NCBI RefSeq assembly: GCF_017352115.1
Contig: NZ_CP071448.1
Coordinates: 806,001-870,000, forward strand
From: Flavobacterium endoglycinae
GTDB taxonomy: Bacteria > Bacteroidota > Bacteroidia > Flavobacteriales > Flavobacteriaceae
Length of the DNA stretch: 64,000 bases
Reading direction: 5' to 3'
Below are positions 43,564 to 52,564 of the stretch, piece after piece (position 1 is the first letter of the stretch; every line of letters starts with the position of its first letter). The notes under the pieces were generated by a model that was not told the DNA's origin, searched no databases, and saw only the letters and a list, made by a program, of their open reading frames with translations. The translations under genes and the position numbers were made by a program.

Positions 43564-45345
43564 ATGAAATGGATACCAAATTTTAATTCTTCAAACTCTT
43601 TGAGAGTTATTTTTGTAATCGCAGTTTTCATTCTGTTATTTATTTCATCGGTAGCTTATAAGCATAATCAGGACTTGAATGAATCAAGCAAACTGGTCAT
43701 GCATACATACGAGATAAACATTCAATTAGAACGATTGATGTCGGCTATAAAAGATGCCGAAACCGGACAAAGAGGTTATATTATTACCAGAAATGCCCGT
43801 TTTTTAACTCCGTATATTTATTCACGCGACAAGGTAAATACTTCATTTATTACTTTAAAAAAATTAACTGCTGATAATCCACAACAGCAGGAAAATCTTC
43901 GAAAGCTCTTTAAGCTTATTATACAGCGTTTTGTGTCTTTCGAAAATTGTTTAAAATATAGCGATCCCAAAACATATGATAAACGAAAACTCGATAATCA
44001 TATGTTTGGGGGACGAATCTTAATGGAAAATATTCGTTTTAAAGTTGACGAAATGAATGACATTGAGAAAACCTACCTTAAAAACAGGCTGAAAATCTAC
44101 GATGCTGAAATTTCGTTAAGTCCTATATTTTCTATCTCGCTATTCTTAACAGCGCTATTTTTTATCTTACTGGCTTATCGACAAATCAGTAAAGATTTCC
44201 AAAGGCTAAAACTTTACAACAAAAAGCTTTTAATTTCGAGCGGTTTAATTTCTGAATCTGAAGCAATTGGTAAATTTAGTACCTGGCAATGGGATCTTGA
44301 TGCAGATAAAATCGATTATTCAGACAATCAATTTCGTTTACTGGGTTATGAACCTGGCGATTTTATTCCAAGAAGAGAAACCCTTTTAAAATCCGTACAT
44401 CCTGATGACAAGGATAATGTTGCAACTGCGATTGACGGAATCCTTCAGAACAAACAACAGCCTTTTGTATATTATAAAATACTACTTCCAAGTCACGAAG
44501 TCCGTTATTTTAAATCGACCGGAAAGTTACTGACAGACCAACAGGGAAGCAAAATTTTACTGGGCATTAATTTTGACATTACCGATGAGCATCTGCTTAA
44601 TATCGAACTTCAGGAACGTAATAAAGAACTTGAAAAAAGCAATAAAGAATTAGCTTCTTTCAATCACGTCGCGAGTCATGATTTACAGGAGCCGCTTCGA
44701 AAAATCCAGACTTTTATCTCTCGAGTTTCTGATGCTGATAAAGCAGTTATGTCACAAAGTGCACGTGATTATATTGCCAAAATTGAAGTTTCGGCAAAAA
44801 GAATGCGTATTCTTATCGATGATTTATTATTGTTTTCGAGAACCAATACAACCAAAAAAGAATTCATTAAGTCGAATTTAAATGAATTGCTTGAAAATGC
44901 CGAATCGGAATTAACAGAAGTTATAGAAGAAAAAAATGCAGTTATAAATACCTGCAAACTTCCTAAACTTTCGGTGATTCCCTATCAAATCGAACAGCTT
45001 TTCATCAACTTGATTGGAAATTCATTAAAATACAGCAGACCGGATGTTCCGCCGGAAATTTCAATTGATTGTGAAAAAGTAAATGCAGCTGATTATCCAG
45101 AATTAGATCAAAACATTAAAAAATACCACCGAATTACTTTTACAGATAACGGAATGGGTTTTGATCCTCAGTTTAAAGAAACAATCTTTATTTTGTTTCA
45201 AAGACTGCACTCTAAAACTGACTATCCAGGAACTGGAATTGGTCTAGCGATTTGTAAGAAAATCGTAGACAATCATAGAGGTCATATTACAGCTGATAGT
45301 GAGCCGAATAAAGGTTCGGTTTTTACTATTTTTCTACCAGATTAA
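43564..45345 (+). CDS. hybrid-free sensor histidine kinase with CHASE3 and PAS
   Basis: 593 residues. A first membrane helix (about 14-28) precedes a periplasmic CHASE3-type domain (QLERLMSAIKDAETGQRGYIITR), then a second helix (about 184-204). A PAS/PAC region follows (WQWDLDADKIDYSDNQFRLLGYEP, residues about 235-350). HisKA has His372 in NHVASHDLQEPLRKIQ, and HATPase has YRITFTDNGMGFDP and GTGIGLAICKKIVDNHRGHI. The His372 motif is the phytochrome-kinase type. It likely senses envelope or light/redox cues; partner response regulator lies just upstream. Confidence 0.93.
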   Translation: MKWIPNFNSSNSLRVIFVIAVFILLFISSVAYKHNQDLNESSKLVMHTYEINIQLERLMSAIKDAETGQRGYIITRNARFLTPYIYSRDKVNTSFITLKKLTADNPQQQENLRKLFKLIIQRFVSFENCLKYSDPKTYDKRKLDNHMFGGRILMENIRFKVDEMNDIEKTYLKNRLKIYDAEISLSPIFSISLFLTALFFILLAYRQISKDFQRLKLYNKKLLISSGLISESEAIGKFSTWQWDLDADKIDYSDNQFRLLGYEPGDFIPRRETLLKSVHPDDKDNVATAIDGILQNKQQPFVYYKILLPSHEVRYFKSTGKLLTDQQGSKILLGINFDITDEHLLNIELQERNKELEKSNKELASFNHVASHDLQEPLRKIQTFISRVSDADKAVMSQSARDYIAKIEVSAKRMRILIDDLLLFSRTNTTKKEFIKSNLNELLENAESELTEVIEEKNAVINTCKLPKLSVIPYQIEQLFINLIGNSLKYSRPDVPPEISIDCEKVNAADYPELDQNIKKYHRITFTDNGMGFDPQFKETIFILFQRLHSKTDYPGTGIGLAICKKIVDNHRGHITADSEPNKGSVFTIFLPD

Positions 45346-45377
45346 ACCTCGTCAGCTCCTTTAAACACTAGATATTA

Positions 45378-45424
45378 AAACGTTATATAAATTCTTTATG
45401 GGAATTATATAACGTTTCTTTTTT
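45378..45424 (+). terminator. intrinsic terminator after the kinase gene
   Basis: AAACGTTATATAA (45378-45390) and TTATATAACGTTT (45405-45417) form a perfect 13-bp stem, then T-run. Confidence 0.95.
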
Positions 45425-45488
45425 ATGCTGTAAGGCAAATCATCGTATTCGTTAGCATCTTTGTATTGTAATACTTTAGGAAGTAATA

Positions 45489-46064
45489 ATGAAAGCAAAA
45501 CCCGTATTGAAAGCCATCATTTTTAAAGTGCTTTTTTTATTGATCGTGATCTTTGTAACATCGTGCCGAAAATCCAATTCAATAGAATCTAATCTTAAAA
45601 AAAATGAAGCTTTTAGTAAAAATGATAAAGAAGAAGTTGAGGCTTTCTTTTTTATTGCAACGGCAAATGTTGGAAAAACTATTATTTCTAAAAGTCAAAT
45701 TGCACAACAAAAAAGTTCAGAGAGTTCAATAATGATTTTAGGTAAAAAAATCGAAAGAAGTCAAAGCAGATTACTGCAGGAAGTAACAGAATTAGCAAAT
45801 AAAAAACTTATTATTATTTCTGAAATAAATGCAACACACCGCCGCGATACTTACGATCTGGTTACCGCAAAAAATTCTTCAGAATTTAACAGAGTCTATT
45901 TAAGAGCAATGAAAAAATGTCTGGAAGAACAAATTCAATTATTAGAGACCGTTTCGAAAGAAACCAACGATAAAGCAATTTTAAAGTTAGTATTGAAATA
46001 TCTGCCTGAACAATTTGATCTCTTACGAGAGATTGAACAAACAATTAAGAAAGGAATTAATTAA
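45489..46064 (+). CDS. DUF4142 domain lipoprotein
   Basis: 191 residues with lipobox TSCRKSN after a signal sequence. The helical domain FFFIATANVGKTIISKSQIA, then NSSEFNRVYLRAMKKCLEEQ matches DUF4142, a ferritin-like four-helix family without proven metal site, common next to stress genes in Bacteroidota and Proteobacteria. It begins the second half of the cluster (porin, lmo0937, YtxH, holin). Confidence 0.85.
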   Translation: MKAKPVLKAIIFKVLFLLIVIFVTSCRKSNSIESNLKKNEAFSKNDKEEVEAFFFIATANVGKTIISKSQIAQQKSSESSIMILGKKIERSQSRLLQEVTELANKKLIIISEINATHRRDTYDLVTAKNSSEFNRVYLRAMKKCLEEQIQLLETVSKETNDKAILKLVLKYLPEQFDLLREIEQTIKKGIN

Positions 46065-46098
46065 AAGCCTAACAAATCATTAACTAAATTATTTAACT

Positions 46099-46746
46099 AT
46101 GAAAATGCAAAACAATTTTTTATGCGCCTTAGCCCTTTTTATCTCAGCTTCATTTGGAATGCTGCACGCTCAAAATACTAATGTAGAAACAGAATTTGGT
46201 GTAAAAGGTGGATTCAACATGTCTAATCTATACAACAATGGCGATGATGTTGATGACAACAATATTCTATACGGTTTCAATGCCGGTGTTTATGCAACTT
46301 TACCAATCTCTGATTTTGTTGCTATTCAGCCTGAGCTTTTATTTACAACAAAAGGTGCCAAATTAGAATACAACAGCGCTCTTTTTAATGGAGACGCTAA
46401 ATTCAAATTGAATTATATCGAACTTCCATTATTGGTAAGAGTAAATATTACTAAAAACTTTAACGTACATGCCGGTGGTTACGCTTCTTACCTAGTAAGT
46501 TCTAAAGTAACAGGAAGCGGAGACGCTGAGTTTGAACAAACTATTGATACAGACGATTTAAACAAATTTGATGCTGGTATTTCAGCTGGTATTGGAGTAG
46601 ATTTTAATCCAGTTAGTATTGGAGTACGTTACAACTATGGTTTAACAACTGTGGGGAAAGAAAGAACAGCTTTAGGAACAACTTATACTTTTCCTGATGC
46701 TAAAAACAGCAACTTAACTTTATACTTATCGTATAAATTGAACTAA
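46099..46746 (+). CDS. outer-membrane beta-barrel protein, porin family
   Basis: 215 residues: signal peptide ending GMLHAQ, then alternating strands of an OMP_b-brl-type eight-stranded barrel (FGVKGGFNMSNLYN, YGFNAGVYATLPISDFVAIQPELLFTTKG, LYLSYKLN at the C-terminus ending in aromatic-type pattern). Flavobacteria use such barrels as small porins or surface anchors. Only 34 nt after the DUF4142 gene. Confidence 0.88.
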   Translation: MKMQNNFLCALALFISASFGMLHAQNTNVETEFGVKGGFNMSNLYNNGDDVDDNNILYGFNAGVYATLPISDFVAIQPELLFTTKGAKLEYNSALFNGDAKFKLNYIELPLLVRVNITKNFNVHAGGYASYLVSSKVTGSGDAEFEQTIDTDDLNKFDAGISAGIGVDFNPVSIGVRYNYGLTTVGKERTALGTTYTFPDAKNSNLTLYLSYKLN

Positions 46747-46776
46747 TTCATTTAGTAACCCTAAAATAAGAAAACC

Positions 46777-46929
46777 ATGTCAAATTTATTATACACCATA
46801 GCGGTTATTCTTGTAATACTATGGGCTCTTGGTTTCTTTGTTTACAGTTTTGGAAGTATTATTCACATACTGCTTGTAATTGCCATTATCGCAATATTAT
46901 TGAGACTTATCAAAGGACGGGAAATTTAA
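46777..46929 (+). CDS. lmo0937-type small membrane protein
   Basis: 50-residue protein, ATG at 46777, with two hydrophobic helices: LLYTIAVILVILWALGFFVY and HILLVIAIIAILLRLIKG. The layout (W-x-x-G-F, two helices, short basic end) is that of lmo0937/YqaE-like stress membrane proteins. It sits between the porin and the YtxH gene in an evenly spaced run. Confidence 0.85.
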   Translation: MSNLLYTIAVILVILWALGFFVYSFGSIIHILLVIAIIAILLRLIKGREI

Positions 46930-46979
46930 AAACGAATCAACATTAAATAATTATATTAATCTATTAAAAATCAAATATT

Positions 46980-47264
46980 ATGAAAGCATCTAGCACAATT
47001 TTAGGAGTAGCAGCTGCAGCTGCAGCAGGAGCATTATTAGGAGTTTTATTTGCTCCAGACAAAGGTTCAAACACTAGAAAAAAAATCAAAGATAAATCGA
47101 AAGATTACAGCGATAATTTAAAAACAAAATTTGATGGTATTGTAAACACAATCACTTCAAACGGTAAAGACATCATCGATGAAGGAAAAGCAAAATTCAA
47201 CCAAGTAAAAGATGATTTCAATACAGTTAAAGACGAAGCTAAAACAGTGAAATCGAACTACTAA
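46980..47264 (+). CDS. YtxH domain protein
   Basis: 94 residues. N-terminal helix VAAAAAAGALLGVLFAPDKGSNTRKKI is the YtxH signature (glycine/alanine helix, A-P-x-x-G, then R-K-K-I). A long amphipathic, lysine-rich helix follows (VNTITSNGKDIIDEGKAKFN). YtxH proteins are general-stress genes; their role is unclear. Part of the small envelope/stress cluster. Confidence 0.9.
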   Translation: MKASSTILGVAAAAAAGALLGVLFAPDKGSNTRKKIKDKSKDYSDNLKTKFDGIVNTITSNGKDIIDEGKAKFNQVKDDFNTVKDEAKTVKSNY

Positions 47265-47301
47265 TAAAAAGTGATTTTTTCAAACCATAAAATACTATAT
47301 C

Positions 47302-47655
47302 ATGGAACCAAATGCAACAACAAACGAGAATTTAAATCTTTATGAAAAAGCTGAAACTTATGCAAAAACAAGTTTAGAATTATTAAAACTTAAAACAGTA
47401 TGTTCAGTGGCTGATGGTGTTTCATCATTGGCATCAAAGATAGCAGTCGGCGTTGTTGTTGCATTTTTTACCCTGTTCTTGAATATTGGTTTAAGTTTAT
47501 GGATTGGAAAAGAACTTGGAGAATATTATTTCGGATTTTTTATAATGGCACTTTTCTATTTAATAGTAGCTGTTGTAATACATAAATCTCATCATAAACT
47601 AATCAAAACTCCTATTGGAAATTCGATTATTTCGAGCATCTTAAAAGAAAAATAA
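47302..47655 (+). CDS. phage holin-like (Phage_holin_3_6 type) membrane protein
   Basis: 117 residues with two hydrophobic segments (KIAVGVVVAFFTLFLNIGLSLWIG and YYFGFFIMALFYLIVAVVIHK) in a helical hairpin, between a polar N-terminus and short basic tail. It resembles holin-X/phage_holin_3_6 proteins that, outside phages, accompany YtxH and DUF883 proteins in stress clusters. No phage genes are nearby, so it is a cellular, not lytic, protein. Confidence 0.8.
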   Translation: MEPNATTNENLNLYEKAETYAKTSLELLKLKTVCSVADGVSSLASKIAVGVVVAFFTLFLNIGLSLWIGKELGEYYFGFFIMALFYLIVAVVIHKSHHKLIKTPIGNSIISSILKEK

Positions 47656-47693
47656 AAACTGATTTAAAATATTAATACTTAAAAAAGACTATT

Positions 47694-48071
47694 ATGGAGC
47701 CTATTTACACTATTGATGAGTTAAATCAGAGAATAAAATTATTAGAAGATCGTCAGGATGCCGAATGGTGTGCTATTAAAGACCATATCGATGATATTAA
47801 AGAAAATTTAAAGCCTCTAAACCTTATTCGAAATACGGTTGAAGAAATCAACGAAACGGTTGGCTTTAAAAGTCATATGGCACAATCAGCTATCAGCATT
47901 GCGATTGGATATTTAGCCAAACGATTTATTGTTGGAAAAGGTGATACTATGTTTAAAGGAATTTTAGGCTCAATTGTCCAGCTTATTGTAACCAATCTGG
48001 TTTCGAAACCTAGCGAATCTTCAAATGAAACTTCTGAAGAAGAAGAATCATCACAATACGAACCATCATAA
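47694..48071 (+). CDS. hypothetical protein, end of stress cluster
   Basis: 125 residues, no signal peptide. The N-terminal half is a charged coiled-coil (IDELNQRIKLLEDRQDAEWCAIKDHI). A weakly hydrophobic middle follows (AQSAISIAIGYLAKRFIVGKG, FKGILGSIVQLIVTNLV), and the acidic tail is serine/glutamate rich. It is the last gene of the run and probably works with the YtxH/holin-like proteins at the membrane. Family not named. Confidence 0.75.
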   Translation: MEPIYTIDELNQRIKLLEDRQDAEWCAIKDHIDDIKENLKPLNLIRNTVEEINETVGFKSHMAQSAISIAIGYLAKRFIVGKGDTMFKGILGSIVQLIVTNLVSKPSESSNETSEEEESSQYEPS

Positions 48072-48260
48072 GAGTAATTGTCGAATTAAATACTGACTAT
48101 TATGGAAAAGCTAAACGAAATAATCATAAAGAATGGTGTGACCCTCTACTCTAACTTATATAAATGTTTTGAATTTACAAGAGTATTTCTCGGTATCTAA
48201 CTCGCTTATACGTTTCCAAGGCAACAAAACGATTAAACAGTTAATACATCACTATATTTT

Positions 48261-48473
48261 TAAGGTTATGAGATTCTAAGCTTCTAAGAAGCTAAGATTG
48301 AAAGTTTACAACTTATCTCAAACCAAAAAAGAGACTTTTTTACACTAGTAAGAAAGTCTCTTTTTCTTTTTAAGGTACTAAGGCTCTAAGAAACTGAGAT
48401 TCTAAGCTTAATTTTCCCATGTCAAAATATTAGAAACTTAGTCCCTTAGCATCTCAGTTTCTTAGAACCTCAA
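48261..48473. repeat. three period-8 CTAAGNNN arrays around a terminator
   Basis: 48261-48304 and 48371-48409 carry units CTAAGNNN or CTGAGNNN in plus orientation. 48430-48473 carries the same unit on the other strand (NNNCTTAG). A terminator hairpin lies between the first two. The array families are consistent over about 40 bp each, with free positions 6-8. Outside these, 48072-48260 shows no gene. Confidence 0.8.
48325..48370. terminator. bidirectional intrinsic terminator
   Basis: AGAGACTTT (48330-48338) and AAAGTCTCT (48353-48361), loop of 14 nt, flanked by A and T runs, between convergent transcription units. Confidence 0.85.
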
Positions 48474-48476
48474 AAA

Positions 48477-49808
48477 TCAATTATAACTCTGATAAATAGG
48501 AATCTTCAATCCCACATATACATTGCTGGCTTTTGAATTGTTTGAAAACAAATTCGAAATCAGCGAACCTGATCCTATGAATAATGGTCCGGCTCTAAAA
48601 CCAGTTCCTATCTGTGTTCCGCTGTATTCCATATAGGTAAGCGGAATGTAAAAACTAAACTGGCGAGTTTCATATCTCGGTGTAAAAGTAACCGAATTAG
48701 CAATCGCAGTTCCGTTAATTTTTTTGGCGTCGACCAATCCGAAATCACCGCTTAAATTCAGGTAAAACTTATTATCGATATTCCAGTCAAAGTTGGTATG
48801 AAGAGCGGTTGGAAGATTTGCTTTTACTCCTTTCTGCGATGAAACTTTGGTATAATGATCATTAAAAAACTGAAAAATATCACTCGCATTATCAATATCA
48901 TCTTGTGTCACTCTTCCTGCGAGGTTATATGTATTCTCGATAACATTTTTATAATTCAATTTCCCAATATCTGTTATCGAAGCTGCCGCTTTTAATTTGT
49001 ATCGATTTCCAATACAAGTATGGCAGTTAGTGCGGTATTCATACGTAAAACCCAAATCGATTCCCACACCTGCTGATGACATATCAAATTTTGGATCTTT
49101 TCCTGCATTGTAATCATAACTTGCAGCTGTTTTTAATGTTCCTGTTGAAAGATATTCACTTTGCGACGGAATCACATTGTCCTTTTCATAAGCAACACTC
49201 AGATTATTTCCGTTGATATAATTGTTAACTCCCGCCATTAGGTATTTTATGGTAAGACCAGCTTTCATAAAATGTACATCTTCGTCTACTAATATTGTTC
49301 CGTAACTTGCTCCAATCTCAGCCCAGGAATTGGTAACTCCATTTGGGTTACCGCCTGTAAATAAAAAACTGTTTGAAGCATCTACATCTTTATTAACCTC
49401 ATCAATAAGCTGTCCGTTAATACCTGTAAGATTGGTAACACTTCGAACACGAGTAAAAATTCCAATGCTATGCTCTGGCGTAATATTCATCATACACGAT
49501 GGCCCAAGAATATCGATATTCAAGTTTCCTCTGTTGTTTGTTTTAAAATTCTTTGACGCATCAGTTTCTAGACTGTAACCTCCATCAAAAACATCGGCGA
49601 TATTAACGCCATACAAATCGTTTTGTCCCGTTGCGCTGACAGATGAAATGGTAATATCTGATCTGAATTTAGAATCAACAATCGCTGACGGATTAAACAA
49701 AACTCCTTGAATTCCCGCATAATTATCGTCCCGAAATCCAAAATACGACTGTCCCTGACAATAAAAAAAGCTTCCAAAGAAGCTGCATAAAAGTAAAGTT
49801 CTCTTCAT
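48477..49808 (-). CDS. DUF5723 outer-membrane protein
   Basis: 443 residues with signal peptide ending QGQS, then the DUF5723 start YFGFRDDNYAGIQGVLFNPSAIVDSKFR and a series of amphipathic strands (RSDITISSVSATGQNDLYG, GVGIDLGFTYEYRT, AGPLFIGSGSLISNLFS). The likely fold is an outer-membrane barrel of the FadL/PorP-like type. DUF5723 proteins sometimes carry an additional OmpA domain, which is absent here. A cysteine pair TNCHTCIGNRY is seen. Role unknown. Confidence 0.85.
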   Translation of the reverse strand: MKRTLLLCSFFGSFFYCQGQSYFGFRDDNYAGIQGVLFNPSAIVDSKFRSDITISSVSATGQNDLYGVNIADVFDGGYSLETDASKNFKTNNRGNLNIDILGPSCMMNITPEHSIGIFTRVRSVTNLTGINGQLIDEVNKDVDASNSFLFTGGNPNGVTNSWAEIGASYGTILVDEDVHFMKAGLTIKYLMAGVNNYINGNNLSVAYEKDNVIPSQSEYLSTGTLKTAASYDYNAGKDPKFDMSSAGVGIDLGFTYEYRTNCHTCIGNRYKLKAAASITDIGKLNYKNVIENTYNLAGRVTQDDIDNASDIFQFFNDHYTKVSSQKGVKANLPTALHTNFDWNIDNKFYLNLSGDFGLVDAKKINGTAIANSVTFTPRYETRQFSFYIPLTYMEYSGTQIGTGFRAGPLFIGSGSLISNLFSNNSKASNVYVGLKIPIYQSYN

Positions 49809-49911
49809 AAATTAACATTGGTTGGTTGATTAGTACATTTCTCTTTTTGGTAAAAGACAAACAAATATGAAACAAAAAATGTTTTAAAAAAACTTATGCT
49901 TTTTGCAGGTT

Positions 49912-50180
49912 CAAAGCAGCAAAGTGGCAAAGCTTCAGAGATATACGAAAATTATTTTCAAAAAATATTATAAATCTTACTCCCCTAAAAGATCATGTAG
50001 TATTGCTCTTAGATAACACAAAAAAAGCCGAACAAATGTTCGGCTTGATTATTTTTGATATTCTATTAAAAAATATAGAATTTACATCAACTTAAAACTA
50101 AATCTAAGAAAAAACTTAAGAGTGTTTTTCCAAAGCAACAAAACCTTTGCAACTCTGAACCTTTGTACCTCTGTGTCTAG
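49912..50180. repeat. inverted octamer arrays around the prfA terminator
   Basis: Plus-orientation units CAAAGCAG, CAAAGTGG, CAAAGCTT and CAGAGATA at 49912-49943, and opposite-orientation units AACCTTTG, CAACTCTG, AACCTTTG and TACCTCTG at 50142-50173, with a terminator between (50020-50056). The rest of 49809-50183 shows no gene. Confidence 0.75.
50020..50056 (-). terminator. intrinsic terminator of prfA
   Basis: AAGCCGAACA (50025-50034) and TGTTCGGCTT (50038-50047) form a 10-bp stem; T-run on the minus strand. It lies 128 nt past the prfA stop. Confidence 0.85.
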
Positions 50181-50183
50181 AAA

Positions 50184-51260
50184 TTAATAAACTTCCGAAG
50201 CCTCTTTTAATTTCTCCATGTTGTTTACCAACTGAAGCTCAGAAACAATTTTCTGAATATCACCGTTCATGATGTTACCCAAATCGTAAAGCGTTAAACC
50301 AACACGGTGATCGGTTACACGGCCTTGAGCATAGTTGTACGTACGGATTTTTGCCGAACGGTCTCCAGAACTTACTTGAGAACTACGTTTTTTAGCATCT
50401 TCCTCTTGCTTTTTAGCCAATTCCATTTCGTATAAACGAGAACGTAATACCATTAAAGCTTTATCTTTATTCTTGTGCTGTGATTTCTCATCCTGACATT
50501 GCGCCACTAATCCTGTTGGAATGTGCGTTAAACGTACAGCCGATTTCGTTGTATTTACCGACTGTCCTCCAGGCCCTGACGAACAGAAGAAATCCACACG
50601 AACATCGTTCATATCTACCTGAACATCAAACTCCTCCGCTTCTGGTAAAACCATAACGGTAGCTGCCGATGTATGCACACGACCTTGAGTTTCTGTTTGA
50701 GGAACACGCTGCACACGGTGAACACCTGCTTCAAACTTCAACGTTCCGTATACATCTTCTCCAGTAACTTCAAAAATAACCTCTTTGAAACCACCTGAAG
50801 TACCTTCGTTCATATCTACAACAGAGGTTCTCCACCCCATGCTTTCGCAATATTTAGTGTACATTCTGAATAAGTCCCCTGCAAAAATACTTGCTTCATC
50901 TCCACCCGTTCCGGCACGAATCTCCACCATTACGTTTTTAGCATCTTCAGGATCTTTAGGAATCAACATAAATTTGATTTCCTCCTCCAATTCTGGCAAG
51001 CGATCTTTAGCTTCGTCCAACTGCATTTTGGCCATTTCCACCATTTCAGCATCGCTGCCGTCAGCAATGATTTCGTTAGCCTCATCGATATTTGCCAAAA
51101 CTATAATGTATTCTTCTCTCTTTTCAACCAAAGCCTTAATACTTTTATATTCTTGGTTGAGCTGTTTATAACGCTTTTGATCAGAAATAACATCCGGCTG
51201 AATAATCAAATCCGAAATCTCATCAAATCGCTGCTTTACATATTGAAGTCTATCTAACAT
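50184..51260 (-). CDS. prfA: peptide chain release factor 1
   Basis: Class I release factor for UAA and UAG codons, 358 residues. The core motif GPGGQSVN (GGQ loop, around residue 230) enters the peptidyl transferase centre, and the N-terminal domain is standard. The stretch [21 protein letters not shown] precedes the codon-recognition domain. Single gene; -7 element upstream, terminator downstream. Confidence 0.97.
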   Translation of the reverse strand: MLDRLQYVKQRFDEISDLIIQPDVISDQKRYKQLNQEYKSIKALVEKREEYIIVLANIDEANEIIADGSDAEMVEMAKMQLDEAKDRLPELEEEIKFMLIPKDPEDAKNVMVEIRAGTGGDEASIFAGDLFRMYTKYCESMGWRTSVVDMNEGTSGGFKEVIFEVTGEDVYGTLKFEAGVHRVQRVPQTETQGRVHTSAATVMVLPEAEEFDVQVDMNDVRVDFFCSSGPGGQSVNTTKSAVRLTHIPTGLVAQCQDEKSQHKNKDKALMVLRSRLYEMELAKKQEEDAKKRSSQVSSGDRSAKIRTYNYAQGRVTDHRVGLTLYDLGNIMNGDIQKIVSELQLVNNMEKLKEASEVY

Positions 51261-51284
51261 TTTCTTTTTCCTTTATTTGGACTG

Positions 51285-51292
51285 CAAAATTA
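51285..51292 (-). promoter_or_regulatory. -7 promoter element for prfA
   Basis: Reads TAATTTTG on the minus strand, exact TAnnTTTG, 24 nt before the prfA ATG. Confidence 0.6.
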
Positions 51293-51454
51293 CAAAATTT
51301 TTGTGGAAAATTCTAGTGCTGATTTTTTGTGTTTTTTGAGTGAGATTTTGATAGAAAATTTGATGGGCTAAAAGATTTCGAATGTCTTTATAATTATCAA
51401 CAAATATTTTCATGCCTTTACGGTTTCCCGTAAGGATATTGAACTTTAAGTAAT

Positions 51455-51462
51455 TAGATTTG
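51455..51462 (+). promoter_or_regulatory. -7 promoter element for 51483 gene
   Basis: Exact TAnnTTTG match (TAGATTTG), 20 nt before the ATG at 51483. Confidence 0.6.
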
Positions 51463-51482
51463 AAAACATTAAAAATTTTAAT

Positions 51483-52028
51483 ATGAAATTCAATCTAATT
51501 ATATTTTTATTACTCACAACAATATCAATAAGTTATTCTCAAAACGGAAAAACAAATTCTGAAACCCGCCAATTTATTGAGAATGCAGAAATAACGCAGA
51601 TAAATAAAGATTGGAATATTAAAGCCGACTTTAGATCTGGTTTAAATGAAGTCGTTTCTTTCTTTCCCGTTGAAGCAATTGATTTGAAATTAAACAAAAA
51701 AGTAAAATCAGTGCAAGTAGATATGGGATTAACTAATAATTACTTCAAATCTTCATGGATCGATTTAAATGAAGTTGATGAATTTATTTTATTTATTGAG
51801 CAATATGTTATTCCAAATCTTAAAGATAAAACAGACAGAAACCAATCGACCAAATATATTTTTAATTCCAGAGAAATAACCTTTAGTTTTTATATTGAAA
51901 AAAGTTCAAGAAGAATATCGATTTATCTTAAAGACGATGGTGTTACAGATTACAACTATTATTTCTGGACAGAAACACAAGTCAATAAAATTCCTGAATT
52001 ACTTACTATGTTGAAAGAAATTAGATAA
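51483..52028 (+). CDS. secreted hypothetical protein
   Basis: 181 residues with signal peptide MKFNLIIFLLLTTISISYSQ. The mature domain is polar and beta-rich (NAEITQINKDWNIKADFRSG, REITFSFYIEKSSRRISIYLK). No recognised family. It is followed after 22 nt by another small secreted protein, likely the same operon. It begins an accessory stretch of small secreted and immunity-like genes up to about 58 kb. Confidence 0.75.
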   Translation: MKFNLIIFLLLTTISISYSQNGKTNSETRQFIENAEITQINKDWNIKADFRSGLNEVVSFFPVEAIDLKLNKKVKSVQVDMGLTNNYFKSSWIDLNEVDEFILFIEQYVIPNLKDKTDRNQSTKYIFNSREITFSFYIEKSSRRISIYLKDDGVTDYNYYFWTETQVNKIPELLTMLKEIR

Positions 52029-52050
52029 CGCCATTAAAAAAAATAATAAA

Positions 52051-52458
52051 ATGAAAAAAATATTGTTTACAGCCTTTCTTTTGATAGTTTTTAGTAAATC
52101 ATTTTCCCAAACAGATGAATTTCAATATGTAACTTCAGGTCAAGACGGTACCGAAGTATATTTATTTTTTGAAAGAGATAATGATGGATACAAAGAATTT
52201 TGGTTGAAATTAGTGTCACCAACTAAAACTGTTAAAAACAAAAAAGGCAAATTAATTAAAACTGGCGGTGATTCTACTTTACAATTTTATAAACTAGATT
52301 GTTCTGAAAAAACATATTCTACTTCAGATGGTGTAATATATAATCGAAATGGAGAGGCAATAAAAAAAATATACATTAATTCTTATGATGATAAAATTAT
52401 ACCTGGAACAATTCTTAGTGCAGTTTATAAATTTGTTTGCGAAATTGAAATAAATTAA
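52051..52458 (+). CDS. secreted hypothetical protein
   Basis: 135 residues; signal peptide MKKILFTAFLLIVFSKSFSQ and a beta-rich domain with EVYLFFERDNDGYKEFWLKL and a cysteine pair late in the chain (KLDCSEK, FVCEIEIN). Function not recognised. Probably co-transcribed with the upstream secreted protein. Confidence 0.7.
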   Translation: MKKILFTAFLLIVFSKSFSQTDEFQYVTSGQDGTEVYLFFERDNDGYKEFWLKLVSPTKTVKNKKGKLIKTGGDSTLQFYKLDCSEKTYSTSDGVIYNRNGEAIKKIYINSYDDKIIPGTILSAVYKFVCEIEIN

Positions 52459-52564
52459 AAACTACCTAATTCCTCTAGTTGTTGCGAGCATCCTATTGTG
52501 TATGCAACTTAAAGAAAAACAACGTTTCAATAGTAGAAATTAAAAACTAATTAATTAAATTATT

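Noticed and set aside
47302..47655. Prophage remnant from the holin-like protein
   Set aside because: No other phage gene is near, and this protein type occurs in stress clusters with YtxH.
48103..48200. Apparent short gene starting ATGGAAAAGCTAAACGAA after the stress cluster
   Set aside because: The frame meets a TAA stop after six codons; the longer reading was a transcription slip when first read. No protein is supported.
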